DNA of 64,000 nt from Erythrobacter crassostreae (GCF_019204045.1 NZ_JAGSPC010000001.1:248001-312000), one strand, 5' to 3'. Shown: positions 1-9,611, counted from the first letter of the stretch. The notes: generated by a model not told the origin, from the sequence alone. Translations and numbers: made by a program.

Positions 1-686
1 TGCACGAGATTACATTTGCCAATGGCGCTGTGATGAAATCCCGCTCACTTATCCTTTCGACCGGTGCGCGCTGGCGCAATCTCGGTGTTCCGGGCGAAGC
101 GGAATACCGCAACAAAGGCGTGGCCTATTGCCCGCACTGCGACGGGCCACTGTTTAAAGGAAAGCGGATCGCTGTGATCGGCGGCGGTAACTCCGGCGTT
201 GAAGCCGCCATCGATCTTGCCAAGATCGTCGGTCACGTCACTTTGATCGAGTTCGACAACAAACTGCGCGCCGACGAAGTGTTGCAACGCAAGCTGCGCT
301 CAATGCCCAATGTCGAGATCGTGACCAACGGTCAGACCACGGAGATCACCGGCGATGGATCGCGCACCAACGGGCTCGTCCTGAAAGACCGCGAAAGCGG
401 CGAGGAGCGCGCCATCGAGCTCGAAGGTGTGTTTGTTCAGATCGGCCTCGTTCCCAATACGGAATGGCTTGCCGATAGCGGGCTAGAGCTTTCCAAGCAC
501 GGCGAAATCGTCGTCGACCAGCACGGTGCGACAAGCCTGCCGGGCATCTATGCGGCAGGCGATGCGACTATCGTTCCCGACAAACAGATCGTTGTTGCCA
601 TGGGCACCGGCGCAACCGCTGGTCTGGGCGCCTTCGACTACCTGATCCGCAACGAGCCGGTCGAAGGCATCGCCCAAGCCGCTTAA
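1..686 (+). CDS. ahpF: Alkyl hydroperoxide reductase subunit F, 3' part
   Basis: Flavoprotein disulfide reductase that passes electrons from NAD(P)H through FAD and cysteine pairs to the peroxiredoxin AhpC, which reduces organic peroxides in the cytoplasm. The frame is open to the left edge, so the 5' half, including the thioredoxin-like N-terminal domains of AhpF, lies outside. The visible part holds the redox pair CPHCDG (second Cys codon at 138-140), the nucleotide-binding stretch [12 protein letters not shown] just after it, and the C-terminal FAD motif GIYAAGD. The [18 protein letters not shown] context matches AhpF better than plain thioredoxin reductase, because TrxB usually has CATCDG. 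ahpC would be expected further left. katG follows on the same strand. Confidence 0.93.
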   Translation, partial: HEITFANGAVMKSRSLILSTGARWRNLGVPGEAEYRNKGVAYCPHCDGPLFKGKRIAVIGGGNSGVEAAIDLAKIVGHVTLIEFDNKLRADEVLQRKLRSMPNVEIVTNGQTTEITGDGSRTNGLVLKDRESGEERAIELEGVFVQIGLVPNTEWLADSGLELSKHGEIVVDQHGATSLPGIYAAGDATIVPDKQIVVAMGTGATAGLGAFDYLIRNEPVEGIAQAA

Positions 687-707
687 GTGCCGGCCTGATC
701 GTCAAAA

Positions 708-746
708 CCAATCAATCAACGCATATTAATCGATTGGACTGATTAA
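708..746. promoter_or_regulatory. LysR-type (OxyR-like) dyad upstream of katG
   Basis: Two overlapping inverted repeats sit in the 129-base gap before katG: CCAATC at 708-713 with GATTGG at 732-737, and TTAATC at 726-731 with GATTAA at 741-746. Inside them ATC-N9-GAT (729-743) fits the T-N11-A core of LysR-family sites. katG and ahpF are classic OxyR targets, so OxyR control is a reasonable inference. No oxyR gene is in view. Confidence 0.4.
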
Positions 747-815
747 AGCGTTTCCATCATCTTCTTGCCATCACGCTCGGTCATGCCGAGTCTCAACAGC
801 GAGAGGAGATGAATT

Positions 816-3017
816 ATGGACGCGAAGACAGGTGAAATGAGTGGCGGTTGCCCGTTCAATGGCGATGGCGGCATGCGCACCCTTCTGGGCCGGACCAACA
901 AGGATTGGTGGCCAGAGGCAACGCAGCTCGACATCCTCACAGAGGAAGGCAAGAGTGCGAACCCTTACGGCGAAGATTTCGACTATGCCGAAGCGTTTAA
1001 TTCAATCGATTACACCGCGCTGAAAGCCGACATTACCGCCCTGATGACAGACAATCAGGATTGGTGGCCAGCCGATTATGGCCATTACGGACCGTTCTTT
1101 ATCCGCATGGCATGGCACGCAGCCGGCACATACCGCACCGGCGATGGCCGCGGCGGCGCTGGCACTGGACAACAACGTTTTGCCCCGCTGAACAGCTGGC
1201 CGGATAACGGCAACCTAGACAAGGCCCGCCGTCTCCTTTGGCCGATCAAGCAAAAATATGGCCGAAATATCAGCTGGGCTGATCTGTTCGTGCTCACCGG
1301 TAACGTCGCGATTGAAAGCATGGGCGGTCCCGTCTTTGGCTTTGGCGGCGGACGTGCCGACGTGTTTGAGCCGGAAAGCGTCTATTGGGGCACTGAAGAC
1401 CAGTGGGTCGATCAAGGCGTCGCCACGCGTATTCAGCCTAAAGAAGGCATGGCGCTCGAAAACCCACTGGCCGCGATCCAGATGGGCCTGATCTACGTCA
1501 ATCCGGAAGGTCCGGGCGGCAATCCAGACCCGCTGGAAAGCGCGCGCGACATGCGCGAGACTTTCGCCCGCATGGCGATGAATGACGAGGAAACCGTCGC
1601 TCTCACAGCCGGCGGCCACGCATTCGGTAAAGCGCACGGCGCAGAACCAGCCGACACGTTCGGTGGCTCGCCAGAAAGTGAAGCGCTCGAATTGCAGGGC
1701 TTCGGCTGGCTCAACGACGCCGACGAAATCGGTAAGGGCCACATTACCACATCCGGCATCGAAGGCGCGTGGTCGAACAACCCAACCTCGTGGAGCCACG
1801 ATTACTTCCGCATCCTGTTCAAATACGAATTTGAATTGGTGCACAGCCCGGCTGGCGCGCAGCAATGGACGCCAATCAATCCTGACGAAGCCGATATGGC
1901 GCCCGATGCACGCGATCCTTCGAAGAAGGTCCCGACCATGATGACGACCGCCGATATGGCGCTCAAAATGGACCCGGATTATCGCAAGATTTCGGAACGC
2001 TTCCTAGCAAATCCAGAGCAACTGGACGACGCCTTTGCCCGTGCATGGTTCAAACTGTGCCACCGCGATATGGGACCGAAAGTCCGCTATCTTGGCCCGG
2101 AAGTGCCATCGGAAGAGCTGATCTGGATGGATCCGGTTCCTGCCGGAACACAGGTTTCGGACGGCGATGTCGCAGCGTTCAAATCCGCAGTTCTCGGCAG
2201 CGGCCTGACCGTTTCCGAGCTGGTCAAAGCAGCGTGGGCTTCGGCCTCGACCTATCGCAATTCGGATCGCCGCGGCGGTGCAAATGGCGCGCATATCCGG
2301 TTCGACGCGATGAAGAACTGGGCGGCCAACGATCCGGACGAGCTTGGCAAAGTGCTTGCAAAACTGGACGAGCTGCGCGGCTCGATTTCGATGGCTGATG
2401 CCATCGTATTAGGCGGCGCTGCTTCGGTTGAGAAAGCGGCCAAGGATGCCGGTTTCGACGTGAGCGTTGGCGTGACGACTGGCCGCGGTGATGCGACCGA
2501 AGACCAGTTCGATGCCAAGAGTTTTGAGCCGCTGGAGCCGTTTGCCGATGGCTTCCGCAACTACCTCAAAACCAAAGCGAACGTCCGCACCGAAGACATG
2601 CTGATCGACAAAGCACACTTGCTGGGCCTTTCGATCCCTGAACTGACTGTTCTTGTAGGCGGCATGCGTGCACTCGGCGCGAATGCTGGCAATACCAGCC
2701 ACGGCGTCTTCACTGACCGCGCTGGCCAACTGACGCCGGACTTCTTCACCAACCTGCTCGACATGAGCACGAAGTGGACCATTGTGGATGGCAGCGGTGA
2801 CGAGGAATATGTCGGAACAGACCGTTCAACCGGAGCGGAGCGCCACCGCGCAACCCGCACCGACTTGATCTTCGGCTCCAACTCGCAGCTTCGCGCACAG
2901 GCCGAAGTCTATGCCGAGGCAGGCAGCGAGGCGAAGTTCGTGAATGACTTTGTCGCGGCATGGACGAAAGTGATGGACGCGGATCGTTTCGATCTCAGCC
3001 ACGCCAAGTATCATTGA
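816..3017 (+). CDS. katG: Catalase-peroxidase KatG
   Basis: Bifunctional haem enzyme that dismutates hydrogen peroxide and also acts as a broad peroxidase. The 733-residue length is normal for the family. The distal haem pocket is intact: Arg97, Trp100 and His101 in [11 protein letters not shown]. Tyr227 (LIYVNPEG) and Met253 (ARMAMND) complete the Trp-Tyr-Met adduct needed for catalase activity, and the proximal ligand is His268 in [10 protein letters not shown]. The C-terminal half is the usual degenerate repeat of the peroxidase domain. Start 816 is backed by GAGAGGAG at 801-808. It follows ahpF, giving a local peroxide-defence pair, and ends before a strong terminator. Confidence 0.98.
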   Translation: MDAKTGEMSGGCPFNGDGGMRTLLGRTNKDWWPEATQLDILTEEGKSANPYGEDFDYAEAFNSIDYTALKADITALMTDNQDWWPADYGHYGPFFIRMAWHAAGTYRTGDGRGGAGTGQQRFAPLNSWPDNGNLDKARRLLWPIKQKYGRNISWADLFVLTGNVAIESMGGPVFGFGGGRADVFEPESVYWGTEDQWVDQGVATRIQPKEGMALENPLAAIQMGLIYVNPEGPGGNPDPLESARDMRETFARMAMNDEETVALTAGGHAFGKAHGAEPADTFGGSPESEALELQGFGWLNDADEIGKGHITTSGIEGAWSNNPTSWSHDYFRILFKYEFELVHSPAGAQQWTPINPDEADMAPDARDPSKKVPTMMTTADMALKMDPDYRKISERFLANPEQLDDAFARAWFKLCHRDMGPKVRYLGPEVPSEELIWMDPVPAGTQVSDGDVAAFKSAVLGSGLTVSELVKAAWASASTYRNSDRRGGANGAHIRFDAMKNWAANDPDELGKVLAKLDELRGSISMADAIVLGGAASVEKAAKDAGFDVSVGVTTGRGDATEDQFDAKSFEPLEPFADGFRNYLKTKANVRTEDMLIDKAHLLGLSIPELTVLVGGMRALGANAGNTSHGVFTDRAGQLTPDFFTNLLDMSTKWTIVDGSGDEEYVGTDRSTGAERHRATRTDLIFGSNSQLRAQAEVYAEAGSEAKFVNDFVAAWTKVMDADRFDLSHAKYH

Positions 3018-3065
3018 TCGGTGATTTAACTTCGCCCTGATTGCCCCCCAATCAGGGTCGCAAGA

Positions 3066-3098
3066 GGCCTCCGGCGCAAAAGCGTCGGGGGCCTTTTT
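3066..3098 (+). terminator. Rho-independent terminator of katG
   Basis: GGCCTCCGGCGC and GCGTCGGGGGCC form a 12-bp stem with two G-U pairs around an AAAA loop, followed by TTTTTG. It lies between katG and the convergent LytTR gene. Confidence 0.85.
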
Positions 3099-3107
3099 GT
3101 ATCGGCG

Positions 3108-4049
3108 TTAAATCCAGCCGGCGTCGCGCAGGACAGCGACATTCGCGCGGCTCACCGGGGCTTCCATATCTCGCGCCAGCTTCAACCGGATATTTCGGCC
3201 GTCGCGCACCACATCCTCCACCGCGTGGCGCGCAACCCACCAGCTGCGGTGAACCTGTTGGCCTTCGATATCGGCCACATGCACCATCGCATCGCGCAGG
3301 CGCATGAGGACCAGTTCTGACCCAAGCGCAGTATGCGCCCGCACATAGTGGTCTTCCATCTCCAGCGCGATGATGTCGCTACCAAGTTCTGCAGGAAGCT
3401 GAGCGATCAACGGATTGCTCGACGCGGTGCCGGGCGGCGTCACTTTCTCTGGATCGGAGTGAGCAACATCGGGAACGACCATTTCTGTCTGATCCCTGCG
3501 CGCCTCGATCATATAGAAGAACGCCGTGATCCCGCCGCCAACCAAGAATACATTGAAGTATGAGAACAATGCCTGTTCAAGTGATGGCAACGGCACAGCA
3601 CTCGGCAGGAAACCCATCGACCAGACAATTGCCGTCATCGGAAGTGTCGCCAGCGCCACTGCGAACACCCAAAGCAGCGGACGCGGCAACTCGAGCAGAT
3701 CGTACAACCGGTCGACCACCCAGCTCATCGGGCTGTAAATCGCATATCCGATCCACGCGAAGCTGACCCAGCCGACCAGACGATAGGCGAGTGGCTCTGC
3801 GAAACTGCCGAAGGGCCCTACGAATGCCAGCACCACGCCAATCACGGTCATAATCACAAGATCGATGACAATCTTGCGGGCGAGTGGCTTGGCAGGAGCG
3901 GGCTTGGCTGTGTCCATACGCTCTACCTGACTGCCCATTCGCGCTTCGTAAAGTGGCAAAGCGCCGGAAATCCGCCGTTTCCCGACCAAATCACGAAGCC
4001 GCGCACCCTTTCGCGCAGATGCGATTGCGGGCGAACGGGCAGACGGCAT
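3108..4049 (-). CDS. Membrane-anchored LytTR-family DNA-binding regulator
   Basis: Predicted transcription factor with a membrane sensor half and a C-terminal LytTR DNA-binding domain. Four hydrophobic segments (for example IVIDLVIMTVIGVVLAFVG and ALFSYFNVFLVGGGITAFF) occupy roughly residues 55-190 of the 313-residue form. The last ~100 residues read as LytTR: DIIALEMEDHYVRAH, then LMRLRDAM, HRSWWVARHAV and RANVAVLRDAGW. I chose the ATG at 4049 because TTGGAGCC lies just before it; later ATG codons at 3938 and 3917 have poor ribosome sites. It diverges, with 45 bases between starts, from a DUF2306 membrane protein, so the pair may be a local regulator and its target. The signal sensed is unknown. 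Confidence 0.85.
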   Translation of the reverse strand: MPSARSPAIASARKGARLRDLVGKRRISGALPLYEARMGSQVERMDTAKPAPAKPLARKIVIDLVIMTVIGVVLAFVGPFGSFAEPLAYRLVGWVSFAWIGYAIYSPMSWVVDRLYDLLELPRPLLWVFAVALATLPMTAIVWSMGFLPSAVPLPSLEQALFSYFNVFLVGGGITAFFYMIEARRDQTEMVVPDVAHSDPEKVTPPGTASSNPLIAQLPAELGSDIIALEMEDHYVRAHTALGSELVLMRLRDAMVHVADIEGQQVHRSWWVARHAVEDVVRDGRNIRLKLARDMEAPVSRANVAVLRDAGWI

Positions 4050-4094
4050 TGTGGCTCCAACGAACACAAACAAACCGTGATTGGAGACAGACCG

Positions 4095-4655
4095 ATGACC
4101 GTACTTACCGAGAAATTCATGCTGCCATTTTCGCAAAAGAGCAGCCGCAAACCACAAAAAACTCCGGCATTCGATATTAGCCCGCAGATGCGCGCAATTG
4201 TGATGCTGGCGGCCACCACGATGACGCTAGCAGCGTTCTATGCAGTGGGCAGAGGCATCCTAGGATACGCGCCTGATCACCCCAATATTCGTCACCTTGC
4301 TGTCATCATCCACGTAACAACAGTGCTGCCAGCAATCCCATTGGGCGGCTTTCTCCTGCTCGCGCCCAAAGGCACCCCGATGCACAAGGCGCTTGGCAAG
4401 ATCTGGGTCGCTTTGATGGTAGCCACCGCGCTGTCCGCAATCTTCATCCGGTCTGGAGAAAACTTCAGCTTCATCCACATCTTCATCCCCATGACCCTGT
4501 GGGCATCGTACAAGCTGATCGCGACAGCGCGGCGCGGCGATATGAAGGGGCACAAGAAAGAGATCTTGAGCCTGTATCTCGGCGCGCTGATGATCCCGGG
4601 TGTTGTAAGCTTTGCCCTACCGGGCCGTCTGATGAATGTCTGGTTGTTCGGGTAA
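4095..4655 (+). CDS. DUF2306-like membrane protein
   Basis: Predicted inner-membrane protein of 186 residues with four to five hydrophobic helices (IVMLAATTMTLAAFYAVG, LAVIIHVTTVLPAIPLGGFL, IWVALMVATALSAIFI, IHIFIPMTLWASYKLI, LGALMIPGVVSFALPG). The pattern H...GxxxLxxxKGTxxHKxLGK...K is that of DUF2306 proteins, whose function is not known. An ATG at 4095 with GGAGA about nine bases upstream is preferred over the GTG at 4077. It is transcribed away from the LytTR regulator, which may control it. Confidence 0.75.
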   Translation: MTVLTEKFMLPFSQKSSRKPQKTPAFDISPQMRAIVMLAATTMTLAAFYAVGRGILGYAPDHPNIRHLAVIIHVTTVLPAIPLGGFLLLAPKGTPMHKALGKIWVALMVATALSAIFIRSGENFSFIHIFIPMTLWASYKLIATARRGDMKGHKKEILSLYLGALMIPGVVSFALPGRLMNVWLFG

Positions 4656-4674
4656 TCTGTCTGCCCGATCAAGG

Positions 4675-4705
4675 AACGGCGGTGCTGGGTTCAGCGCCGC
4701 CGTTT
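4675..4705. terminator. Bidirectional hairpin between DUF2306 gene and smr
   Basis: AACGGCGG-T-GCTG, loop GGTT, CAGC-G-CCGCCGTT gives a 13-bp stem with one G-T pair, followed by TTT on the plus strand. The right arm overlaps the last codons of the convergent smr gene, so the same bases encode the KRRR tail of that protein. Confidence 0.6.
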
Positions 4706-5272
4706 CAGCACGAGGTACAGCGCGCCCTCACCGCCGTGGCGAATATGCGCTCGGCGCACCGCAGCGATGCTATCCGCGTGATGGCTCGCGGCGAGCCAAT
4801 CGAGCATCTTCGCACGGATCGCCCCGCGCTTGCTGCTGCGATCTGCTGGATCGACCGGGCGCTCACGCCCTGCGATCACCAACACCAGCCGCGCATCCAT
4901 TGCCCGCGCCTGATCAATGCCGCTGATGATCCGGCCATAAGCGGTATCGAGCGTGTGGCCATGCAGATCGAGCGTGTAATCGGGCGCGAGCTGCCCCGCT
5001 TTCAATTTGCGGTTCCAATGCGAATCCAGCTCAGATGAGAAATGGCGACGGCGCGGCGGAGCCAAAGCAGCGGGTGGCCGCGTCGCGCCCGGTGCAGGCT
5101 TTGGCCGTTTGGGAGCGACCGGCTTTGGAGCGGTTTTAACTGGAGCAGGATCAGATGCTGCCGCACCTTTCGGACGGCTTGGCAGCTTTCGGCCTGCCAT
5201 TGGCGTCACGCTTTCCGCGAGTTTAACCCAAGCGGTTTGCTCTTCGACGCTTAGGCCGCGCGGTGCGCTCAT
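4691..5272 (-). CDS. Smr-domain protein
   Basis: A 193-residue protein with a Smr domain, the small nuclease-like fold also found at the end of MutS2. Residues 30-75 are a Pro/Ala/Lys-rich linker. The domain starts near residue 95 with the signature LDLHGHTL (101-108) and ends with HGGEGALYLVLKRRR. Stand-alone Smr proteins of this kind are usually annotated as DNA or RNA nicking enzymes, but the substrate here is unknown. The ATG overlaps the mltA stop by four bases, so it is translationally coupled to mltA, and the order TIM44-like, mltA, smr is conserved in alphaproteobacteria. Confidence 0.9.
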   Translation of the reverse strand: MSAPRGLSVEEQTAWVKLAESVTPMAGRKLPSRPKGAAASDPAPVKTAPKPVAPKRPKPAPGATRPPAALAPPRRRHFSSELDSHWNRKLKAGQLAPDYTLDLHGHTLDTAYGRIISGIDQARAMDARLVLVIAGRERPVDPADRSSKRGAIRAKMLDWLAASHHADSIAAVRRAHIRHGGEGALYLVLKRRR

Positions 5273-6465
5273 TGTTCGTTTGCGCGCAGCCGTTCGGCAC
5301 TCGCTTTGGGTAGAAGAATAACCGCAGACCCGCGCCCGCTCATACCGCCTGCGATAGTGCGCGCTTCATCACCTGCGCCCCAGAATGTGTCGAACCGATT
5401 GGGGCCCTTGATCGCGCCGCCTGTATCTTGCGCAATCCAGATGCCGTCGGCCACGTCGCGGTCGAGATCAAGGATAACCGGCGCACCGTAAGGCACATAG
5501 CGCGGATCAACAGCAACAGCATTGCGCGGGCGAACGGGCACTCCAATCGAACCAAGAGGGCCTTCGCCTTCGAGTTCACGGAAGAAAACCCAACTTTCAT
5601 TAAGCCGCATTAGATCGGCCCCATCGCGCGGGTTCTCGCGCAGATATTGCATTATACCCTGCATGGATCCGGCGTATTTACCCGGACCTTCGCCCAGCAA
5701 GCCGCGTTCGCGCATGACGCCGCCAATGCCGGTGTAGGAATGACCATTCTGTCCGGCATACCCGATCCGAACAACATCGCCGCCATCGGTGACCAGACGC
5801 CCGGAGCCCTGAATTTGCAGAAAAAAGAACTCGATCGGGTCGCTGGCATATCCGATGATTGGAGCGCGTCCGTCCAGCGCGCCCTGCTCAATCTCAGCCC
5901 GGGTAGAGTACGAAACACAGGAACCATCAGACATCCGGCGACTCAAAGGAGCGCGACCAGTCCGTTCGGCTTGCGGAATATCCTCGCGCCAGCAACGCTC
6001 CAGATCATTCGGAACACCGTAAACCGGCACATCCGCAGCGCTGCGCCGGGTACGGCTGCCACGGATTTGTGGTTCGAAATATCCGGTCGCAAATGCGGCG
6101 CCATCGCCGACTCGCACGGGCGTGAACTGGGTCACGAAAAATTCTGACGCCTCATTCCGAGGCCAAGTGGCTGCGGCGGCGCAAGGTGTCTCCCAATCAT
6201 CAGGGCGTGTCAGGCCGGATCGGTCTGTCCGCCTTGTTGCGACACCGCATGACAAAAGAAACGCATCAAGATCAGCGACAGCCTCAGCCCTGGCCATGCT
6301 GCTAATATCTATCCCGACCAGCGGAGTAGCGCCCAACAACGCAGCCGATGCCGGGATTGGGGTCGGAGGAACATTTGCCGATGGCGTGTTCGCCTCTGGA
6401 ATCAGCCGACCGCAACCGGCCAGCAAAAGCAGTATCGCCAATGCCGGGCCAATGCGCATCATCAT
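5269..6465 (-). CDS. mltA: Membrane-bound lytic murein transglycosylase A
   Basis: Outer-membrane-linked lytic transglycosylase that cleaves the MurNAc-GlcNAc bond of peptidoglycan to form 1,6-anhydro ends. The N-terminus is a lipoprotein signal ending in the lipobox LLAGC. The MltA insert domain follows (AAATWPRNEASEFFVTQFTP, then GYFEPQIRGSRTRR), and the C-terminal 3D domain carries the Asp-rich pieces VILDLDRD, AQDTGGAIKG and DTFWGAGDEA. Three ATG codons in a row (6465, 6462, 6459) sit behind AGGA, so the start is one of these and not the upstream TTG at 6504, which has no ribosome site. It lies 35 bases after the TIM44-like gene and is coupled to smr. Confidence 0.93.
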   Translation of the reverse strand: MMMRIGPALAILLLLAGCGRLIPEANTPSANVPPTPIPASAALLGATPLVGIDISSMARAEAVADLDAFLLSCGVATRRTDRSGLTRPDDWETPCAAAATWPRNEASEFFVTQFTPVRVGDGAAFATGYFEPQIRGSRTRRSAADVPVYGVPNDLERCWREDIPQAERTGRAPLSRRMSDGSCVSYSTRAEIEQGALDGRAPIIGYASDPIEFFFLQIQGSGRLVTDGGDVVRIGYAGQNGHSYTGIGGVMRERGLLGEGPGKYAGSMQGIMQYLRENPRDGADLMRLNESWVFFRELEGEGPLGSIGVPVRPRNAVAVDPRYVPYGAPVILDLDRDVADGIWIAQDTGGAIKGPNRFDTFWGAGDEARTIAGGMSGRGSAVILLPKASAERLRANEQ

Positions 6466-6500
6466 TTTCCTATTCGTTGCGGTCCGAAGACCGTTGGAAA

Positions 6501-7160
6501 TCAACCTTCGTCGGTTTCGTCCAGAACCCAGTTCGGGTCACGCGCGCTGACATTGCGTGAGAAGGTCCAGATGTCGCGGCTTTCAATCGCATCGTCGAGC
6601 GAACCGGCGACGACATTTCCATCTTTGTCGCGAGTGACAGCAGCGATATCAGCGACAAACAGCATCGAAATGCGCGCCATACGGTGATCAAGCGAAGCCG
6701 AATGGACGCGGCTTTCTTCGATCCGGATCAGTTTGTTGTCGAGCGTTTGGCCGGCTTCCTCGCGTGCATCGATAGCAGCTGTGAAACCTTCATAAACATC
6801 ATCATCGCACAGCTCGCGAAGCGTTTCGCGGTCACCGGTCCAGAACGCCTCAAGCACCATTTCATAGGCGCCCTTTGAGCCTTCGACAAAAGCAGGCAAA
6901 TCAAACGAACGATCTGCATCGGCAATTTCGCGAACGCCGCGCTCGACCGCAGGCATCACGCCTTCAAGCTCGACAACGCGCGGCTGAGCGGCAGGAGCAG
7001 CGGTCTGCGGCTGCGCCGGTTGACCGGCTTGATTGCTGCCGGGATCGTATTTCTGAGTGATCGATTCCTCTTCATGCTCGGCGCGCTGGCCCAGCACAGA
7101 ATACAGCCTGAGCCCCAAAAAAGCGGCGATCATGGCGAGGATGACGATTTCATAAATCAC
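6501..7160 (-). CDS. TIM44-like domain membrane protein
   Basis: A 219-residue protein with one N-terminal membrane helix (IVILAMIAAFLGLRLYSVLG), a polar Gln/Pro/Ala linker (about 45-65) and a C-terminal Tim44-like domain that starts near FDLPAFVEGSKGAYEMVLEA and continues through the LCDDDVYEGF and VAGSLDDAIESRDIWTFSR segments. In mitochondria Tim44 tethers Hsp70 to the import channel; the bacterial proteins are thought to act at the inner membrane, but their role is not settled. It starts the minus-strand operon with mltA and smr and faces secB, a secretion chaperone. Confidence 0.88.
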   Translation of the reverse strand: MIYEIVILAMIAAFLGLRLYSVLGQRAEHEEESITQKYDPGSNQAGQPAQPQTAAPAAQPRVVELEGVMPAVERGVREIADADRSFDLPAFVEGSKGAYEMVLEAFWTGDRETLRELCDDDVYEGFTAAIDAREEAGQTLDNKLIRIEESRVHSASLDHRMARISMLFVADIAAVTRDKDGNVVAGSLDDAIESRDIWTFSRNVSARDPNWVLDETDEG

Positions 7161-7476
7161 GATAAGGGTCCGATTACTCTTGCGGCCATCAGGCTGGTCG
7201 CTTTGCCTACAAGGTCATGCGTGAACACAGCGTTAGCCATCATCTCGCGCCCTATAAAGTTCATTCGTGCCTTAAATAGGCATCAATTACAATTCTCCAA
7301 CAGCCAATTGGTTGCACTTCTTTGCGCATTTTGGCCATTTCGTCCGGTTGCGAGCACGCTTTGCGCCTGCTAGGCGCGCGCCGGAATATTTCTCTCAGTG
7401 CAATAGCCGCGCATCGGGCCTATGTCTGTCGCAGTCTATGCAAGTTCACTTATAAAATTTCGAAAGATTGAAAATT
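7161..7476. other. Divergent intergenic region, TIM44-like gene / secB
   Basis: This 316-base stretch must hold the promoters of both the TIM44-like operon and secB. I see an AT-rich patch near 7260-7300 but no confident -35/-10 pair, RNA gene or repeat. The reading frames that cross it look like chance frames. Confidence 0.5.
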
Positions 7477-8001
7477 ATGGCCGACGAAGGCGACATCCTG
7501 CAAAACCTCGACAACCAAGCCAACGGCGCGGACACGCAGCCTTCGGCAGCGATCATCACGCAATACATCAAAGATCTTTCGGTCGAAAACCCGAATGCTC
7601 CGGGTGTTTACCAGTGGAAAGACCAGCCGCAGGTCGATGTCCAATTTAACATCGGCACCGAAGCTGTCAGTGAAGAAATTCATGAATGCGCTTTGAAGAT
7701 CAACATTACCGCGACCGCCGAAGCAGGCCCTGCATATATCGTCGAGCTGTCTTATTGCGGGCTGGTTGGTATTCGCAATGTTCCCGAAGATCAGGCGCAC
7801 GCATTCCTGTTTGCAGAAGCACCGCGTATCCTCTTCCCGTTCGCGCGCAACGTCGTGGCCAACGCGGTTCGGGATGCCGGCTTCCCGCCGCTGCTGCTCG
7901 ATCCAATCGACTTCAACGGCCTTTATATGCAGCAATTGCAGGCAAAACGCGCGCAGGAAGGCGGCGAGGGCACTATGCCGCCAGCTGAAGGCAACGCGTA
8001 A
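7477..8001 (+). CDS. secB: Protein-export chaperone SecB
   Basis: Tetrameric cytosolic chaperone that keeps preproteins unfolded and hands them to SecA. The 174-residue protein has the family landmarks IKDLSVENPNAP near residue 30, YIVELSYCGLVGI in the middle, ILFPFARNVVANAVRDAGFPPL and the ending FNGLYMQQ. The tail after that is charged and disordered. The ATG at 7477 is preferred over a TTG nine bases earlier because the family begins this way. It faces the TIM44-like/mltA/smr operon, a standard alphaproteobacterial arrangement. Confidence 0.97.
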   Translation: MADEGDILQNLDNQANGADTQPSAAIITQYIKDLSVENPNAPGVYQWKDQPQVDVQFNIGTEAVSEEIHECALKINITATAEAGPAYIVELSYCGLVGIRNVPEDQAHAFLFAEAPRILFPFARNVVANAVRDAGFPPLLLDPIDFNGLYMQQLQAKRAQEGGEGTMPPAEGNA

Positions 8002-8027
8002 GCGGATGCCGGTGCGGGCCTGAATTT

Positions 8028-9611
8028 ATGAGCCTGCTCAAAAACGTCGGAACTATCGGCGGGCTAACCATGCTCAGCCGTATCGCCGGAATGGCGCGCG
8101 AGATGATATTCTCGCGCGTCCTCGGCGCAAACGCGGTCACAGACGCGTGGTTTCAGGCTTTCATCATTCCGAACGTGTTCCGCCGCCTGTTTGCCGAAGG
8201 CGCATTTTCGGCGGCTTTTGTGCCGATGTTTTCAAAGCGGCTGCACGGGCACGATGACCCGGAAAAGGGGCTGGAAGAAGCCAAGAGTTTCAGCGCCGAT
8301 GTTCTGAGCGTTTTCCTGCCCGTTCTGATCGCGCTGGTCGCGGTGTTCGAAATTGCGATGCCGGGCGTGATCTGGCTGCTTTCAGAAAAGCCGGTTGATG
8401 CGGAAACCTATCCGCTGGCGATTGATTTCGCGCGGATCATGTTTCCCTACATCATCCTTGTCAGTCTGGTGACTTTGTTCACCGGCATGCTGAATTCTGT
8501 GTCGCGCTTTGCACCGGGTGCGAGTTTTCCGATTATCCTCAACCTGGTCCTGATCGCCGCATTGCTGACCGGCGAGTGGTTCGCCGAAACGACCGGCGCA
8601 AGCATTCAACAGATCGCATATGGTGTTGCATGGGCCGTAACCGGCGCAGGCGTGATGCAGCTCGCATGGCTGTATTACTGGACACGGGTCGAGGGGTTTC
8701 GGCCGAAGCTACTTTGGCCTCGTATCACTCCGGAGGTGAAACGCCTGTCGATCATCGCGCTTCCGGCTGCGATTGGCGGCGGCGCGTATCAGATCAACAC
8801 GCTGGTCCAGCTCTACTTCCTCAACCAGCTTGAGGATGGATCGGTCAGCTACATGAATTACGCCGACCGGCTTAATCAGCTGCCGTTGGGCATTATCGGT
8901 ATCGCGCTCGCGACCGCTATTCTGCCGAGCCTGTCCAAATCCGTTGGCGGCGATGACAAACAGGGTGCCGACCGCATTCAATCCGACGCGATTGAGCTTG
9001 CCATGCTTCTGACGATACCGGCAGCAGTTGCGCTGGCGATTTGTGCGACGCCGTTTGTCACGATGATTTTCCAAGGCGGACGCTTTGAAATGGCCGATGC
9101 GGCGACGACCGGAAACGTGCTCGCTGCTCTGGTATTGGGCTTGCCCGCCTATGTACTTGTCAAAGTGCTCGTGCCCAATTTCTACGCCCGCGCCGATACG
9201 AAGACACCGGTGATCGCGGCCTTTATCTCGCTGGCGGTCTTTATCGGTTTCAACTTCGCCTTGCTTGGCCGTTTCGGCATTCTCGGCGTTGCCTATGCCA
9301 GCGTGATCGGCGCGTGGATCAACGTGACATTCCTGCTGATCGTGCTCGCACACCGCAATTTTTACCGTGTGCCCGGAGCGTTAGTCTTGCGGATCGCACG
9401 GCAAGTTGTAGCAGCCGCCGCGATGGGCATTGCCCTGTACTACACCCGAGACATGCTCACTGGTTGGTTTGCAGCTGGGCTGTTTGCGCGGCTAGGCGCG
9501 TTGCTGGCCCTCGTTTCGGCAGCAGCCATTGTCTATTTCGGGGTTGCATTCGCAGTCGGAGCCATCGACCGTAAACGCATCACCGCACTCACAAAGAAGA
9601 AAGCACTCTGA
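8028..9611 (+). CDS. murJ: Lipid II flippase MurJ
   Basis: Polytopic inner-membrane transporter of the MOP superfamily that moves lipid-linked peptidoglycan precursor to the periplasm. The 527-residue length and about 14 hydrophobic helices are typical. The N-terminus shows family motifs: TMLSRIAGMAREM, TDAWFQAFIIPNVFRRLFAEGAFSAAFVP is present in two adjoining stretches, and the Arg residues in those loops are those needed for flipping. The middle has YMNYADRLNQLPLGIIGIALATA. It lies 26 bases after secB and one base before trpS, so the three could share a transcript. Confidence 0.96.
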   Translation: MSLLKNVGTIGGLTMLSRIAGMAREMIFSRVLGANAVTDAWFQAFIIPNVFRRLFAEGAFSAAFVPMFSKRLHGHDDPEKGLEEAKSFSADVLSVFLPVLIALVAVFEIAMPGVIWLLSEKPVDAETYPLAIDFARIMFPYIILVSLVTLFTGMLNSVSRFAPGASFPIILNLVLIAALLTGEWFAETTGASIQQIAYGVAWAVTGAGVMQLAWLYYWTRVEGFRPKLLWPRITPEVKRLSIIALPAAIGGGAYQINTLVQLYFLNQLEDGSVSYMNYADRLNQLPLGIIGIALATAILPSLSKSVGGDDKQGADRIQSDAIELAMLLTIPAAVALAICATPFVTMIFQGGRFEMADAATTGNVLAALVLGLPAYVLVKVLVPNFYARADTKTPVIAAFISLAVFIGFNFALLGRFGILGVAYASVIGAWINVTFLLIVLAHRNFYRVPGALVLRIARQVVAAAAMGIALYYTRDMLTGWFAAGLFARLGALLALVSAAAIVYFGVAFAVGAIDRKRITALTKKKAL

